Source: Desulfobulbaceae bacterium (GTDB lineage: Bacteria; Desulfobacterota; Desulfobulbia; Desulfobulbales; Desulfobulbaceae). From it: a stretch of 12,148 nt of DNA. The position numbers and the translations under genes are program-made. The notes beneath the pieces were generated by a model. It saw only the letters and a list, made by a program, of their open reading frames with translations, made no database searches and was not told the DNA's origin. The stretch spans positions 1-12,148 of the forward strand of contig DAOVTM010000069.1 of assembly GCA_030633145.1 (NCBI GenBank), given 5' to 3'. This document shows, in pieces, positions 1 through 7,904 of the stretch (within the stretch, counting starts at the first letter, position 1; each line of letters opens with the position of its first letter).

Positions 1-107
1 CTGGTTCCCACGCTCCTGCGTGGTAACTTTGAATGACCGCTCCAGCGGTCGATGCGAGACAGACGGAGTCTCGCAGGCTCGCTTACCTGGAGCGTAGGAA
101 CGAGAGG
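1..107 (+). repeat. Palindromic dispersed repeat, copy A (longest copy)
   Basis: This element is built of consecutive hairpins. GTTCCCACGC (4-13) pairs with 18-27 with one mismatch, GACCGCT (35-41) pairs perfectly with 44-50, and GCGAGAC (54-60) pairs perfectly with 68-74. The outer arm at 4-16 also pairs with 89-101 with one mismatch, so the unit can fold as one long structure. Positions 1-11 and 61-107 recur inverted at 8032-8089, and positions 1-27 recur inverted at 2321-2347 with 25 of 27 identical. The element has no coding capacity and looks like a MITE- or REP-like repeat. The left end may be cut by the window edge. It abuts the broken end of a small minus-strand gene. Confidence 0.8.
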
Positions 108-110
108 AGG

Positions 111-185
111 TTAAAAAATATCCCGGTGAACGGTTACGTCGCTACGGATTAATTTGCCACCGCATTCAGGGTATTGTTTAATCAT
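111..185 (-). pseudogene. Truncated zinc-finger-like small protein (YgiT-type N-terminus?)
   Basis: A 24-codon reading frame starts at an ATG with a good ribosome binding site (AGGAG, about 7 bases upstream). It encodes MIKQYPECGGKL followed by IRSDVTVHRDIF, then a stop directly beside repeat copy A. The CGG-K-L motif and short beta-like stretch resemble the first zinc knuckle of YgiT/MqsA-type antitoxin-like proteins, which start with CPxCGG. Here the first Cys is Tyr, one base away from TGC. Full-length relatives are about 70-80 residues with a second CxxC, and nothing of that remains. The best reading is a gene cut off by the repeat. It could also be an expressed micro-peptide. Family assignment is inference from a short motif. 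Confidence 0.4.
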
Positions 186-320
186 AATTTTTCTCCTATG
201 CAGTTATTTTTCCTTGAGCGATAAAATCAAACAGCCGGTAGCGTCAAAAGTTTTTTTGGGCTGGGAAGCTGTGAAACTCTCCTCCTATCTGCTCATTGAT
301 TTTTACTGTTAGAATAAAAA
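186..320. other. Gap between cardiolipin synthase and the truncated zinc-finger ORF
   Basis: No intact gene is visible. On the minus strand two short stretches are open but broken by stops, so this may be the decayed remains of a partner gene upstream of the zinc-finger fragment. I recognise no family. Confidence 0.3.
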
Positions 321-322
321 TC
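298..322 (-). terminator. Weak AT-rich hairpin at the end of the cardiolipin synthase gene
   Basis: GATTTTTA (298-305) and TAAAAATC (315-322) form a perfect 8-bp stem with a 9-base loop that overlaps the synthase stop codon. The stem is AT-rich and has no GC core or long T tract, so termination activity is doubtful. Confidence 0.25.
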
Positions 323-1739
323 ACTGTATCGGCGCAGTGAGATATGAGGCTCGGGCAAGGATCTTAAACCACCAGGGTTTATTCCTCACTTCATCAGCAT
401 CCATGGCAAAGGACTGCTGGAAGTCATTGATAAACATCTGCTCCACTCCCTTGACCAGAGTCTCATCAACGATCAGGCTGGTGATCTCAAAGTTGAGGCG
501 AAAGGAACGGTTATCAAAATTAGCCGTCCCTATCCCGGCCAGCCGATCATCAACAAGAAAAACCTTTTCATGGAGAAAACCGGGACGATACCGGTAAAAC
601 TCAATACCGGCATCCAATAATTTACCGACAAAGGCATAAGCTGAAAAATAAACCAGATATTTATCCGACTTGTCTGGAATAAGAATCCTGACCTCTACAT
701 TACGCAGGGCTGCGAGATGGAGAGCCGAGAGAACAGCCAGGTCTGGAATAAAATAGGGACTGGCAATCCAGATACGTTTCTGGGCGGACAGGATCGCCTG
801 CTGGTACATGAGGCTGGCAGTTTCCAGGGTGTCGGAGGGGCCGCTGGGCAAAATCAGAATGGTTGCCTCGCCACCCGGTGCGGCCTGCGGCTCCCACTTA
901 AAATCGAGCAGGGTATCAGTAGCCCAGTGATAATCCTCCACAAAGGACAGCTGCAACTGTAATACTGCTGGTCCAGTAATCTTGACAAAGGTATCACGCC
1001 ATGGCCCGAATTTAGCACTCTTGCCCAGGTACTCATCCCCGACATTCAAACCGCCTACCCAGCCGCTGCTGCCGTCCACCACCACCACCTTGCGATGATT
1101 GCGAAAGTTGATCTGAAAACGATTTCTCGCTCCCCTGGTAGAATGAAAAGAATGGATTGCAACCCCGGCATCCTTTAACTCATTAATATAAGCGGCAGGT
1201 AAGCCGTTGCTGCCGATTTCATCGTAAAGAAGATAGATCTTTATTCCCTGAGCAGCCTTGTCAAGGAGTCCCTGCTTGAACCGCTGGCCCAGGCCGTCAT
1301 CATGAATGATATAAAACTGCAACAGGATGTATTCATCGGCCTGTTCAATACCAGCCATGATGGAATCAAAGGTCTGATCTCCATCAATGAGTAACTGGGC
1401 ATCGTTTCCCTTGAGAAAAGGAAGTTGAGCCAGTTGTTCACCAACAGTAATGCCCGGCTTATCAATGAAACCTGCCCTATGGGGATGCAGCTTATTGTGA
1501 ATGGTCTCCATCAGGCGACCATGGCTCTCTTCCTGGGCATAGCGGGCGGAAATATAGCCCTGGAATTTGTTGCGGCCAAATATCCAGTACAGCGGTACAG
1601 TGATAACAGGAAAACTGATCAAACCAACGATCCAGGCCACCGCTCCCTGGGAGGTGCGCGTCCCCATCAGGGCGTGGAAGGCGGATATAATGCCCAGTAA
1701 ATGAGCGATGGGCAGGAATATTCCAATAAGCATTGTCAT
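321..1739 (-). CDS. cls: Cardiolipin synthase (phospholipase D superfamily)
   Basis: This membrane enzyme condenses phosphatidyl donors, typically two phosphatidylglycerols, into cardiolipin plus glycerol at the inner membrane. The 472-aa length is typical of ClsA-type enzymes. Two N-terminal membrane segments (about 4-22 and 33-53) precede the catalytic core. Both phospholipase D HKD motifs are intact. The first is H215-x-K217-x4-D222 followed by GWVGGLN (226-232), and the second is H390-x-K392-x4-D397 followed by GIGTANFDNRS (402-412). The C-terminal WWFKILARASYLTAPIQ-type tail is normal for the family. The start has an AAGGA ribosome binding site about 10 bases upstream, and the second Met (codon 3) is an alternative. 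The gene is divergent from the kinase operon and appears intact. Whether it is ClsA or another paralogue cannot be told from sequence alone. Confidence 0.95.
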   Translation of the reverse strand: MTMLIGIFLPIAHLLGIISAFHALMGTRTSQGAVAWIVGLISFPVITVPLYWIFGRNKFQGYISARYAQEESHGRLMETIHNKLHPHRAGFIDKPGITVGEQLAQLPFLKGNDAQLLIDGDQTFDSIMAGIEQADEYILLQFYIIHDDGLGQRFKQGLLDKAAQGIKIYLLYDEIGSNGLPAAYINELKDAGVAIHSFHSTRGARNRFQINFRNHRKVVVVDGSSGWVGGLNVGDEYLGKSAKFGPWRDTFVKITGPAVLQLQLSFVEDYHWATDTLLDFKWEPQAAPGGEATILILPSGPSDTLETASLMYQQAILSAQKRIWIASPYFIPDLAVLSALHLAALRNVEVRILIPDKSDKYLVYFSAYAFVGKLLDAGIEFYRYRPGFLHEKVFLVDDRLAGIGTANFDNRSFRLNFEITSLIVDETLVKGVEQMFINDFQQSFAMDADEVRNKPWWFKILARASYLTAPIQ

Positions 1740-1793
1740 TATTACTCTTTCCTTTACATTATAATTTGATTACATGTCATAAATGTCTTCGCC

Positions 1794-1871
1794 TTACTCA
1801 CAGGTATTGCACCAGAGCCAATGCACAATATTTGTTAGAAAACCGTTGATGGTTTGAGCGTGATTCATCAT
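1794..1871 (-). CDS. Possible 25-aa leader peptide upstream of cls
   Basis: The frame MMNHAQTINGFLTNIVHWLW plus five residues begins at tandem ATG codons, 7 bases after a GGAGAG ribosome binding site. It ends 54 bases before the cls start on the same strand. The peptide has a hydrophobic middle and two Cys near the C-terminus. I do not recognise it. The good ribosome binding site is the main argument for it, and chance cannot be excluded at this length. Confidence 0.25.
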   Translation of the reverse strand: MMNHAQTINGFLTNIVHWLWCNTCE

Positions 1872-1908
1872 TTTGTTTCTCTCCAGTAGAGTTTTTTTAG
1901 CTATATAA

Positions 1909-1921
1909 CGATAACTTATCG
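1909..1921. promoter_or_regulatory. 13-bp perfect palindrome, possible operator
   Basis: CGATAA-C-TTATCG is a perfect inverted repeat. On the minus strand it sits just downstream of a loose promoter-like pair: TTGACC as the complement of 1964-1969, and TAGTAT as the complement of 1939-1944. The spacing of that pair is 19 bases, which is longer than ideal. An operator for the cls transcript is possible, but only the symmetry is seen. Confidence 0.2.
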
Positions 1922-2252
1922 GTAATATTTACAAATCTATACTAAAGCGAAAAAGGAAAAACAGGTCAAACTTCTTGTATAATTTTAACGGGTACACTGG
2001 AAAATGTACAGTGAAGAAAGCATAATTCCATTTTTCCGGGTGCTGATACCACACTTGGAACTGCCAAGACCCTGGCGAATTTATTTTAAAATTCAAACTG
2101 GTTACATATATTACCCTTAGAGAGTAGCATTCGATTAATTATTTGCTTATATTGTTACTCATATCAGAATTCAACCTGTTACGTCAAACAAAAATGGTTG
2201 TCCACCTATCAATAAACTACATGCCGAATAAAGCATCACAGCAGACATCGTA

Positions 2253-2288
2253 AACGTATCAATAAAAAAGGCCCTTAGTGGGTCCTAA
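2253..2288 (+). repeat. 36-bp direct repeat, first copy
   Basis: This sequence matches 2352-2387 at 32 of 36 positions. The first 21 bases (AACGTATCAATAAAAAAGGCC) are identical in both copies. Read on the minus strand, this copy gives a short GC-rich hairpin (GGACCC, then GGGCC, with one bulged base) followed by TTTTTT. That resembles an intrinsic terminator blocking antisense transcription from the kinase side. The second copy keeps the T tract but loses most of the stem. Confidence 0.7.
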
Positions 2289-2319
2289 GTAGGTGAATAT
2301 AAATAATCTAACATTATCA

Positions 2320-2354
2320 GGTTCCCACGCAGGAGCATGGGAACCAGTGGGAAC
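2320..2354 (-). repeat. Palindromic dispersed repeat, copy C (short hairpin copy)
   Basis: GGTTCCCA (2320-2327) pairs with TGGGAACC (2338-2345). The complement of 2321-2347 matches positions 1-27 of copy A at 25 of 27 bases, so only the left hairpin of the element is present, in inverted orientation. A further TGGGAAC follows at 2348-2354. The element lies between the two 36-bp direct repeats and touches the second one. Confidence 0.7.
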
Positions 2355-2387
2355 GTATCAATAAAAAAGGCCATTAAGGGGTCATAA
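2352..2387 (+). repeat. 36-bp direct repeat, second copy
   Basis: This is the second copy of the 2253-2288 repeat, starting 99 bases later. It lies 41 bases before the first kinase start codon, so it is probably within the promoter or leader of that operon. It begins exactly where palindromic copy C ends. Confidence 0.7.
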
Positions 2388-2428
2388 AAGAGATAACAAA
2401 TAACTTTTTCAATGCGTGAGAAAAACAG

Positions 2429-4009
2429 ATGACCAAAGCAAATATCCTGATTATTGACGATACTCCTGCCAACCTGAACCTGCTCGGAGAAATCCTTACA
2501 GAGGCAGAGTACAAGGTACGCAAGGCACCAAACGGTACCCTTGCCCTCAACTCGATACAGGCAGGACTTCCCGACCTGATCCTGCTTGATGTAAAAATGC
2601 CGGGCATAAACGGATACGAGGTGTGTGAACGGTTAAAGGCGGATGAGAACACCAGGGCTGTTCCAGTTATCTTTATCAGTGCCCTCCAGGAAACCAATGA
2701 CAAACTGCTGGCATTTAAAGTCGGGGGGGTAGATTATGTTACCAAACCCTTTCAGGTCGAAGAGGTGCTGGCACGAGTGGAAACCCATCTCAAGCTCCAT
2801 TTTCTCCAGCAGGAGTTGACTGCTGCCAGGGAAGAGGCCGAGAAAGCCAGCCGCGCCAAGAGTGTCTTTCTTGCCACCATGAGCCATGAAATACGCACTC
2901 CCATGAACGCTATTATTAACTTTACCGGCCTTTGCCAGCAGGCAGATCTACTCCCCCTGCGTGAGAAGGAATATCTTGAAAAAGTAACCCGGTCAAGTAA
3001 GTCGCTGCTCGGCCTGATCAACGATATCCTGGATTTTTCCAAAAATGAAGCGGGTAAATTAAAACTGGAGCAGGTTTCTTTTTATCCACTGGATAGTATT
3101 AACAATGTGGTCTCCTGTGTGCAAGTGCTGGCAAACGCAAAGGGAATTGACCTGCATGTTGATATATCCGGTTCTCTACCGCCGGTTATGGGTGATCCCC
3201 TGCGGCTTGAGCAGATTTTCACCAACCTGTTGAGCAATGGGATCAAGTTTACTAAAACTGGTTCTGTCACCATTTTGGCTCAATGCCTGTCCGCAACTGA
3301 TAATGAGGTTTTTCTGGAATTTATTGTCCGGGACAGCGGTATCGGCATTGACAAAGATGTAATTTCTCAACTGTTTCAAACTTTTTCCCAGGCCAACACC
3401 TCCACCACCCGTCATTTTGGCGGCACTGGCCTTGGTCTTGCCATCTGTAAACAACTGGTGGAACTGATGGACGGAACCATTGGGATTGAAAGCGTTCCTG
3501 GTCAGGGCAGCTCGTTCAAATTTTCTGCCCGTTTCAAACCCTCTACTGGCCACCCGGAGCAGCCACAGACGACAGCAGCAGTTGCCGATCCGAAAAAACA
3601 GAGGCTGGATTCCATCCGTCATGCCCATATTCTGCTGGTAGAAGATGATCTGTTCAGTCAGGAGGTTGCCAGGTTAATACTGGGCAAAGAGCAATTCAGG
3701 GTTGATCTGGCTGCAAACGGAGAAGAGGCTGTTGCCATGGCCGCAATTCGCTCCTATGACTGTATTCTCATGGATATACAGATGCCAATCATGAACGGAG
3801 ATGAGGCAACCCGGCTGATTCGTAAAAATGAACAGGGTCGGCGTTGTCCCATTTTATCCATGAGTGCTAATACCATGCCGGAAGATCGGGAAAAATGTCT
3901 TGCAGCGGGTATGGATGAACTCCTTGGCAAGCCTCTTGAAACGGCAAAGCTGTTTGATGCCCTGCTACGGTGGATTCCAGATGGCAATATGAAGGATGCT
4001 GAAGAGTAA
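2429..4009 (+). CDS. Soluble hybrid sensor kinase, REC-HisKA-HATPase-REC
   Basis: This 526-aa cytoplasmic kinase has receiver domains at both ends. REC1 (about 5-118) has the acidic pair D10/D11, phospho-acceptor D54 and K106. A charged, probably coiled-coil linker (about 120-143) leads into HisKA with phospho-acceptor H153 in FLATMSHEIRTPMN. The ATPase domain (about 255-370) shows the N-box (N266, N270, with G271 where Ala is usual), G1 DSGIGI (302-307) and G2 GGTGLGLAI (331-339). REC2 (about 399-514) has D406/D407, acceptor D449 and K501. There is no membrane segment or obvious ligand-sensing domain, so REC1 probably sets kinase activity and REC2 accepts the phosphate. The ribosome binding site is weak (GTGAGA). 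It is co-directional with the next kinase, 13 bases apart with my chosen downstream start. Specific signal and partner are unknown. Confidence 0.93.
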   Translation: MTKANILIIDDTPANLNLLGEILTEAEYKVRKAPNGTLALNSIQAGLPDLILLDVKMPGINGYEVCERLKADENTRAVPVIFISALQETNDKLLAFKVGGVDYVTKPFQVEEVLARVETHLKLHFLQQELTAAREEAEKASRAKSVFLATMSHEIRTPMNAIINFTGLCQQADLLPLREKEYLEKVTRSSKSLLGLINDILDFSKNEAGKLKLEQVSFYPLDSINNVVSCVQVLANAKGIDLHVDISGSLPPVMGDPLRLEQIFTNLLSNGIKFTKTGSVTILAQCLSATDNEVFLEFIVRDSGIGIDKDVISQLFQTFSQANTSTTRHFGGTGLGLAICKQLVELMDGTIGIESVPGQGSSFKFSARFKPSTGHPEQPQTTAAVADPKKQRLDSIRHAHILLVEDDLFSQEVARLILGKEQFRVDLAANGEEAVAMAAIRSYDCILMDIQMPIMNGDEATRLIRKNEQGRRCPILSMSANTMPEDREKCLAAGMDELLGKPLETAKLFDALLRWIPDGNMKDAEE

Positions 4010-4022
4010 GGAACAAACTACA

Positions 4023-7000
4023 ATGTATCTCACACGATTGTATTACGGCATCTGGTTGCTGTCTGGCCTGATTTTGCTTCTGCTTCTTTGCGGTGCACCC
4101 GTGAATGCCGCACCAGAACAATCTGTTTGTCTGTCAGATTTTTTTCAGCAATACTGTACCGGTATCATCCTGTTTTCTTCCCTGCTGGCACTTGGTATGG
4201 TTGCGGCTGGTCTCTATTTTCAACATATTATCCGTCAACTGAAAAAAGAGATTAGCCGTCGCAAAAAGGCTGAGGCTATCCTCAGCAACCAACATAAAGA
4301 TGCCCGTTTCCGCTTTGACACCCTGATGGAATACAGTCCTGATATTATCTGCTTTAAGGACGGAGCCGGACGCTGGCTGGATGCCAATCCGGCTGATCTT
4401 GCCTTATTTCAACTGGAAGGAATGGATTATCGTGGCAAAACAGATTCTGATCTGGCCGAATTTACCCACCCCATGTACAGGGAGGCGTTTCTGGGCTGCA
4501 AGTTGAGCGATCAGGCAACCTGGGATAAAGGGGGGATGGTACACACGGTTGAGGTAATCCCAAGCCCGGAAGGTTCCGATGTTCACGTGGATGTAATTAA
4601 ACTCCCCTTCTTTGATGAGTACAACAAACCCTCCGGTCTCATGGTCATCGGACGTGACATCAGTGAGCATGTTGCACTCAATGAATCCCTGAAAAGGCTC
4701 AACCATGCCTACAAGCTTACGAATAAGGTACGACACATCCTCCTCCGTGCCGATACTCAGCAGCAGTTGCTTGATGACATCTGCACCTTGATTATTGAAC
4801 AGGACAGGTATGGCCGTTCCTGGATTGGACGCAAAGAGTTTGATGAGACATGTTCTGTGTCCGTACTGGCTCAGGCAGGCTTTGGAGACGAATTCAAACA
4901 GCAGGTAACTGTCTTCTGGTCAAAAGAAAAATCCTCTCTGCTGCCCATGGGTCAGGCAATTCACAGCAATGAAATCGTTCATGTTCATGACACGGCAACA
5001 GATCATGGTTTTCAAAATCTCAAGGAAAAGGCACGCATATTTCAAATTGCATCGGTGCTGGTGCTGCCCATCAAAGTGGAAAATAAAATATGGGGCGGCT
5101 GGGCTATCTGTTCCATTAACTCTGATCCCTTTACCCCATCGGAAATCAAACTTCTCAAGGATGTGTCTGAAGATGTTGGTTTTGGTATAGAATTACTACT
5201 GGCTCGTAAACAGTTGCAGCTGGCCGTGCAGAAGCTTGAGGAAGGCCGTGAACAACTGGCCCTGACCGTGGCAGTGAACAATCTGGGTGTCTGGGACTGG
5301 CGACCGCAGAGCAGTGAACTACATACCAATGAAATTTTTTTCTCAATGCTTGGGTATGCTTATAATGGTGACATGGCGGAAAGAATTAAAAAATCAACAG
5401 GAGTCAGACAATGGCTTATTCTGATACATCCTGAAGACAGGAAACATGTCATGGCAACTGTGCGAAGATTCCTTGGAGGAGACGATTCCTATTACCGCTC
5501 TGAACATCGACTCCGATGTGCGAACGGGCAATGGAAATGGATTCTGGATGTGGGACGGGTAGTAGAGCGTGATGAACAGGGGCAAGCTCTGCGTTTTATG
5601 GGAGTACATCTGGACATTACAGAACAGAAAGAGATAGCAGAAAAGCTGAAAAACAGTAAACAGAGCCTGGCTCAGGCACAGCAGATTGCCGGTCTTGGCA
5701 ACTGGCAGCATGATTTTGTCAACAACACCCTGGATTGCTCGGCTGAAATATTCAATATTTTAGAGATTGATCCGGTGGCGGATGATGCCTTACAAACCAT
5801 TTTCAGGGATAACATTCATCCTGATGACCAGAAATTTGTCCTTGATTCTTATGAGAGGGCCATCCGGGAAAAAGAGTCCTGTGATATTGAGTATCGCCTC
5901 CTGATGAAGGACGGCAGGAACAAACATGTCCATGAACGATTTGAAACCAGCTACACGGATACAGACAAGCCAATCCAGACCATTGGTGTTATCCAGGACA
6001 TTACCCTGCGTAAGCAGGCTGAACAGCTCATTCGCAACAGCCGGGAAAAATATCAGCGTCTTGTAGATGATATTGGCCAGAAATTTGTCGTGTTCAGTCA
6101 TGATAATGAGGGCATTATCAGCTATGTGAGTGATGGTGTGGAATCGGTCTTCGGTATTGCAAAAAATAAGGCTATAGGTAAACGCTGGGCCGACCTCGTC
6201 CGCTGGCATCCTGATGACCTGGCAGCGGTATTGGCGGCTGGAGAAAAGGCAACCAGGAGGGAGGTTGATTTTGTAGAACTCAATCTCCGCTTTACTGATC
6301 AGAATAATATTGAACGAATAGTCAGCAGCACAGTCCATTCCCATAGGGATGATGCCGGAAACCAGTTAGCCCTTGAAGGTATTATAGAAGACATTACCAA
6401 ACAAAAGCGTGTTGAACAGCAGTTGCTCAAGGCACAGGAAAAGGCAGAGGCTGCCAATCAGGCCAAGTCGATTTTCCTTGCCAATATGAGCCATGAGCTG
6501 CGCACTCCCATGAACTCAATTCTTGGCTTTTCCAGTTTACTGAGCCGGGACAAGACATTGAATGACAGCCAGCAGGAGAAACTGGCAACCATTAATCACA
6601 GTGGTATGCATCTGCTGGATTTAATTAACGACGTTCTGGACATTTCCAAAATTGAAGCTGGAAGTATATCGGTTGAACAGGAAAAAATTTCCCTGCCGGA
6701 TCTTCTCCGTCATATTAAAGATATGTTTGAAAGCCGCACTCATAATACAGAGGTTGAATTCCGGCTGGAGATGAAAGATAACCTGCCTGAGTCTATCAGA
6801 ACTGATCGCCGTAAAATTCGCCAGATATTGATTAACCTGCTGGACAACAGCGTCAAGTTCACGGCTGCTGGAAGTATTGTTTTACGGGTTTTTTCTTTGC
6901 TGAAAGAATCAGGTTCAGGCAGTACAGAGCTTTGTTTTGAAGTTGAGGATACTGGAATCGGTATCAGCGCAGAGGAACAGAAAGAGCTGTTTCAGCCGTT

Positions 7001-7874
7001 TATTCAGACCAGCGGAGGAAAAACAAAAGAAGAAGGCACAGGTTTGGGACTCTGTATCAGTCGTAACTTTGCCCGTCTGCTGAACGGTGACATCACGGTG
7101 AGCAGTTCCCTGGACAATGGCTCAGTATTTACCCTGCATCTGCCTGTGGAAACAGTGTTTTGCAGTTCTGAGAGTGACAGTAAATGCTATCATCCCCAGG
7201 TTGTGCGTCTTGCGCCGGGCCAGGAGGAATATCGTATCTTGGTCTGTGATAACAAGGAGGACGCTCTTGAACTCATGCGGGCATGGCTTGAACCGGTAGG
7301 TTTTAAGGTACAGTTGGCTGTAAATGGTCTTGAAGCAGTGAAAATAAGCCAACACTGGCAGCCCCATTTTATCTGGATGGACATCCGAATGCCGGAACTG
7401 GACGGTTGTGGTGCGGTCAGGAAAATCAGAGCAGACAGTACCATACAACAACCTGCCATTGTTGCCTTGAGTGCGGAGGCATTTACCCATGACCGAGAAA
7501 AAATGATCCAGGCCGGCTGTAATGATTATGTTGTCAAGCCCTGTGCGGTTGAGTACCTTTTTTATATTATGAAACAACAGCTTGATCTTGAGTATCTGTA
7601 CCTGGACGATCCTGATGAAGTGTCTGAAACAGGTACTGGCGGGGACAGTGACACAGGATTCCAGGCTCATACATGGCAGCCCCAGCCCGATGATATTGCA
7701 GCCATTGATCCTGAAATTACTGCTCATCTGCATCAGGCTGTTACCATGGGTGACGATACAGAGATGCAGCAGTCTCTGACTGCTATTGAATCGCAAAACA
7801 GCAGACTGGCCGCAACACTCAGGCAATGGATAGAGAATTATGAATATGAGCGTATTCTTGCATTGCTGGGGTAA
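4023..7874 (+). CDS. Membrane hybrid sensor kinase, PAS-GAF-PAS-PAS-PAS-HisKA-HATPase-REC
   Basis: I chose the ATG at 4023 because AAGGA lies 10 bases upstream. An in-frame ATG at 3996 overlaps the previous gene and has no usable site. Numbering below counts from 3996; subtract 9 for the chosen start. Two hydrophobic segments (about 18-38, signal-peptide-like, and 56-76) flank a very short periplasmic loop containing C45 and C54. Then follow PAS (about 102-225), GAF (about 250-405), PAS (about 420-545), PAS (about 560-672), PAS (about 685-804), HisKA with H833 in FLANMSHELRTPMN, an ATPase domain with N-box N947/N951, G1 DTGIGI (985-990) and G2 GTGLGL (1014-1019), and REC with D1129 and K1181. 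The REC acidic pair is D1085-N1086, so one acidic residue is lost. The roughly 55-residue helical C-terminus resembles tails seen on other large hybrids, but it lacks an HxxKG motif. Sensing is likely cytoplasmic through PAS/GAF ligands, which the sequence does not identify. Confidence 0.93.
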   Translation: MYLTRLYYGIWLLSGLILLLLLCGAPVNAAPEQSVCLSDFFQQYCTGIILFSSLLALGMVAAGLYFQHIIRQLKKEISRRKKAEAILSNQHKDARFRFDTLMEYSPDIICFKDGAGRWLDANPADLALFQLEGMDYRGKTDSDLAEFTHPMYREAFLGCKLSDQATWDKGGMVHTVEVIPSPEGSDVHVDVIKLPFFDEYNKPSGLMVIGRDISEHVALNESLKRLNHAYKLTNKVRHILLRADTQQQLLDDICTLIIEQDRYGRSWIGRKEFDETCSVSVLAQAGFGDEFKQQVTVFWSKEKSSLLPMGQAIHSNEIVHVHDTATDHGFQNLKEKARIFQIASVLVLPIKVENKIWGGWAICSINSDPFTPSEIKLLKDVSEDVGFGIELLLARKQLQLAVQKLEEGREQLALTVAVNNLGVWDWRPQSSELHTNEIFFSMLGYAYNGDMAERIKKSTGVRQWLILIHPEDRKHVMATVRRFLGGDDSYYRSEHRLRCANGQWKWILDVGRVVERDEQGQALRFMGVHLDITEQKEIAEKLKNSKQSLAQAQQIAGLGNWQHDFVNNTLDCSAEIFNILEIDPVADDALQTIFRDNIHPDDQKFVLDSYERAIREKESCDIEYRLLMKDGRNKHVHERFETSYTDTDKPIQTIGVIQDITLRKQAEQLIRNSREKYQRLVDDIGQKFVVFSHDNEGIISYVSDGVESVFGIAKNKAIGKRWADLVRWHPDDLAAVLAAGEKATRREVDFVELNLRFTDQNNIERIVSSTVHSHRDDAGNQLALEGIIEDITKQKRVEQQLLKAQEKAEAANQAKSIFLANMSHELRTPMNSILGFSSLLSRDKTLNDSQQEKLATINHSGMHLLDLINDVLDISKIEAGSISVEQEKISLPDLLRHIKDMFESRTHNTEVEFRLEMKDNLPESIRTDRRKIRQILINLLDNSVKFTAAGSIVLRVFSLLKESGSGSTELCFEVEDTGIGISAEEQKELFQPFIQTSGGKTKEEGTGLGLCISRNFARLLNGDITVSSSLDNGSVFTLHLPVETVFCSSESDSKCYHPQVVRLAPGQEEYRILVCDNKEDALELMRAWLEPVGFKVQLAVNGLEAVKISQHWQPHFIWMDIRMPELDGCGAVRKIRADSTIQQPAIVALSAEAFTHDREKMIQAGCNDYVVKPCAVEYLFYIMKQQLDLEYLYLDDPDEVSETGTGGDSDTGFQAHTWQPQPDDIAAIDPEITAHLHQAVTMGDDTEMQQSLTAIESQNSRLAATLRQWIENYEYERILALLG

Positions 7875-7904
7875 CTGAAAACCGTTGAATAAATTGCTGA
7901 AATC

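Larger units (their letters stand above)
1740..2428. other. Divergent intergenic region between cls and the kinase operon
   Basis: This is a 689-base AT-rich region. It holds a possible 25-aa leader ORF, a short palindrome, two copies of a 36-bp direct repeat and one palindromic repeat copy, each listed separately. A perfect TATAAT on the minus strand (1758-1763) lies 18 bases before the cls start without a convincing -35 box. A plus-strand TATAAT at 1978-1983 also lacks a -35 box. I see no convincing promoter for the kinase genes and nothing recognisable in 1984-2252. Confidence 0.6.

Noticed and set aside
1..107. CRISPR-like repeat array
   Set aside because: The palindromic units do not recur at regular spacing with unique spacers and no cas gene is present.
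337..1700. Plus-strand open frames opposite the cardiolipin synthase gene
   Set aside because: They are antisense to a fully conserved two-HKD enzyme and show no protein-family features.
2429..4009. The first kinase as a plain response regulator with an accidental downstream fusion
   Set aside because: All kinase boxes (H153, N266/N270, G1, G2) and the second receiver are in one uninterrupted frame, a known hybrid architecture.
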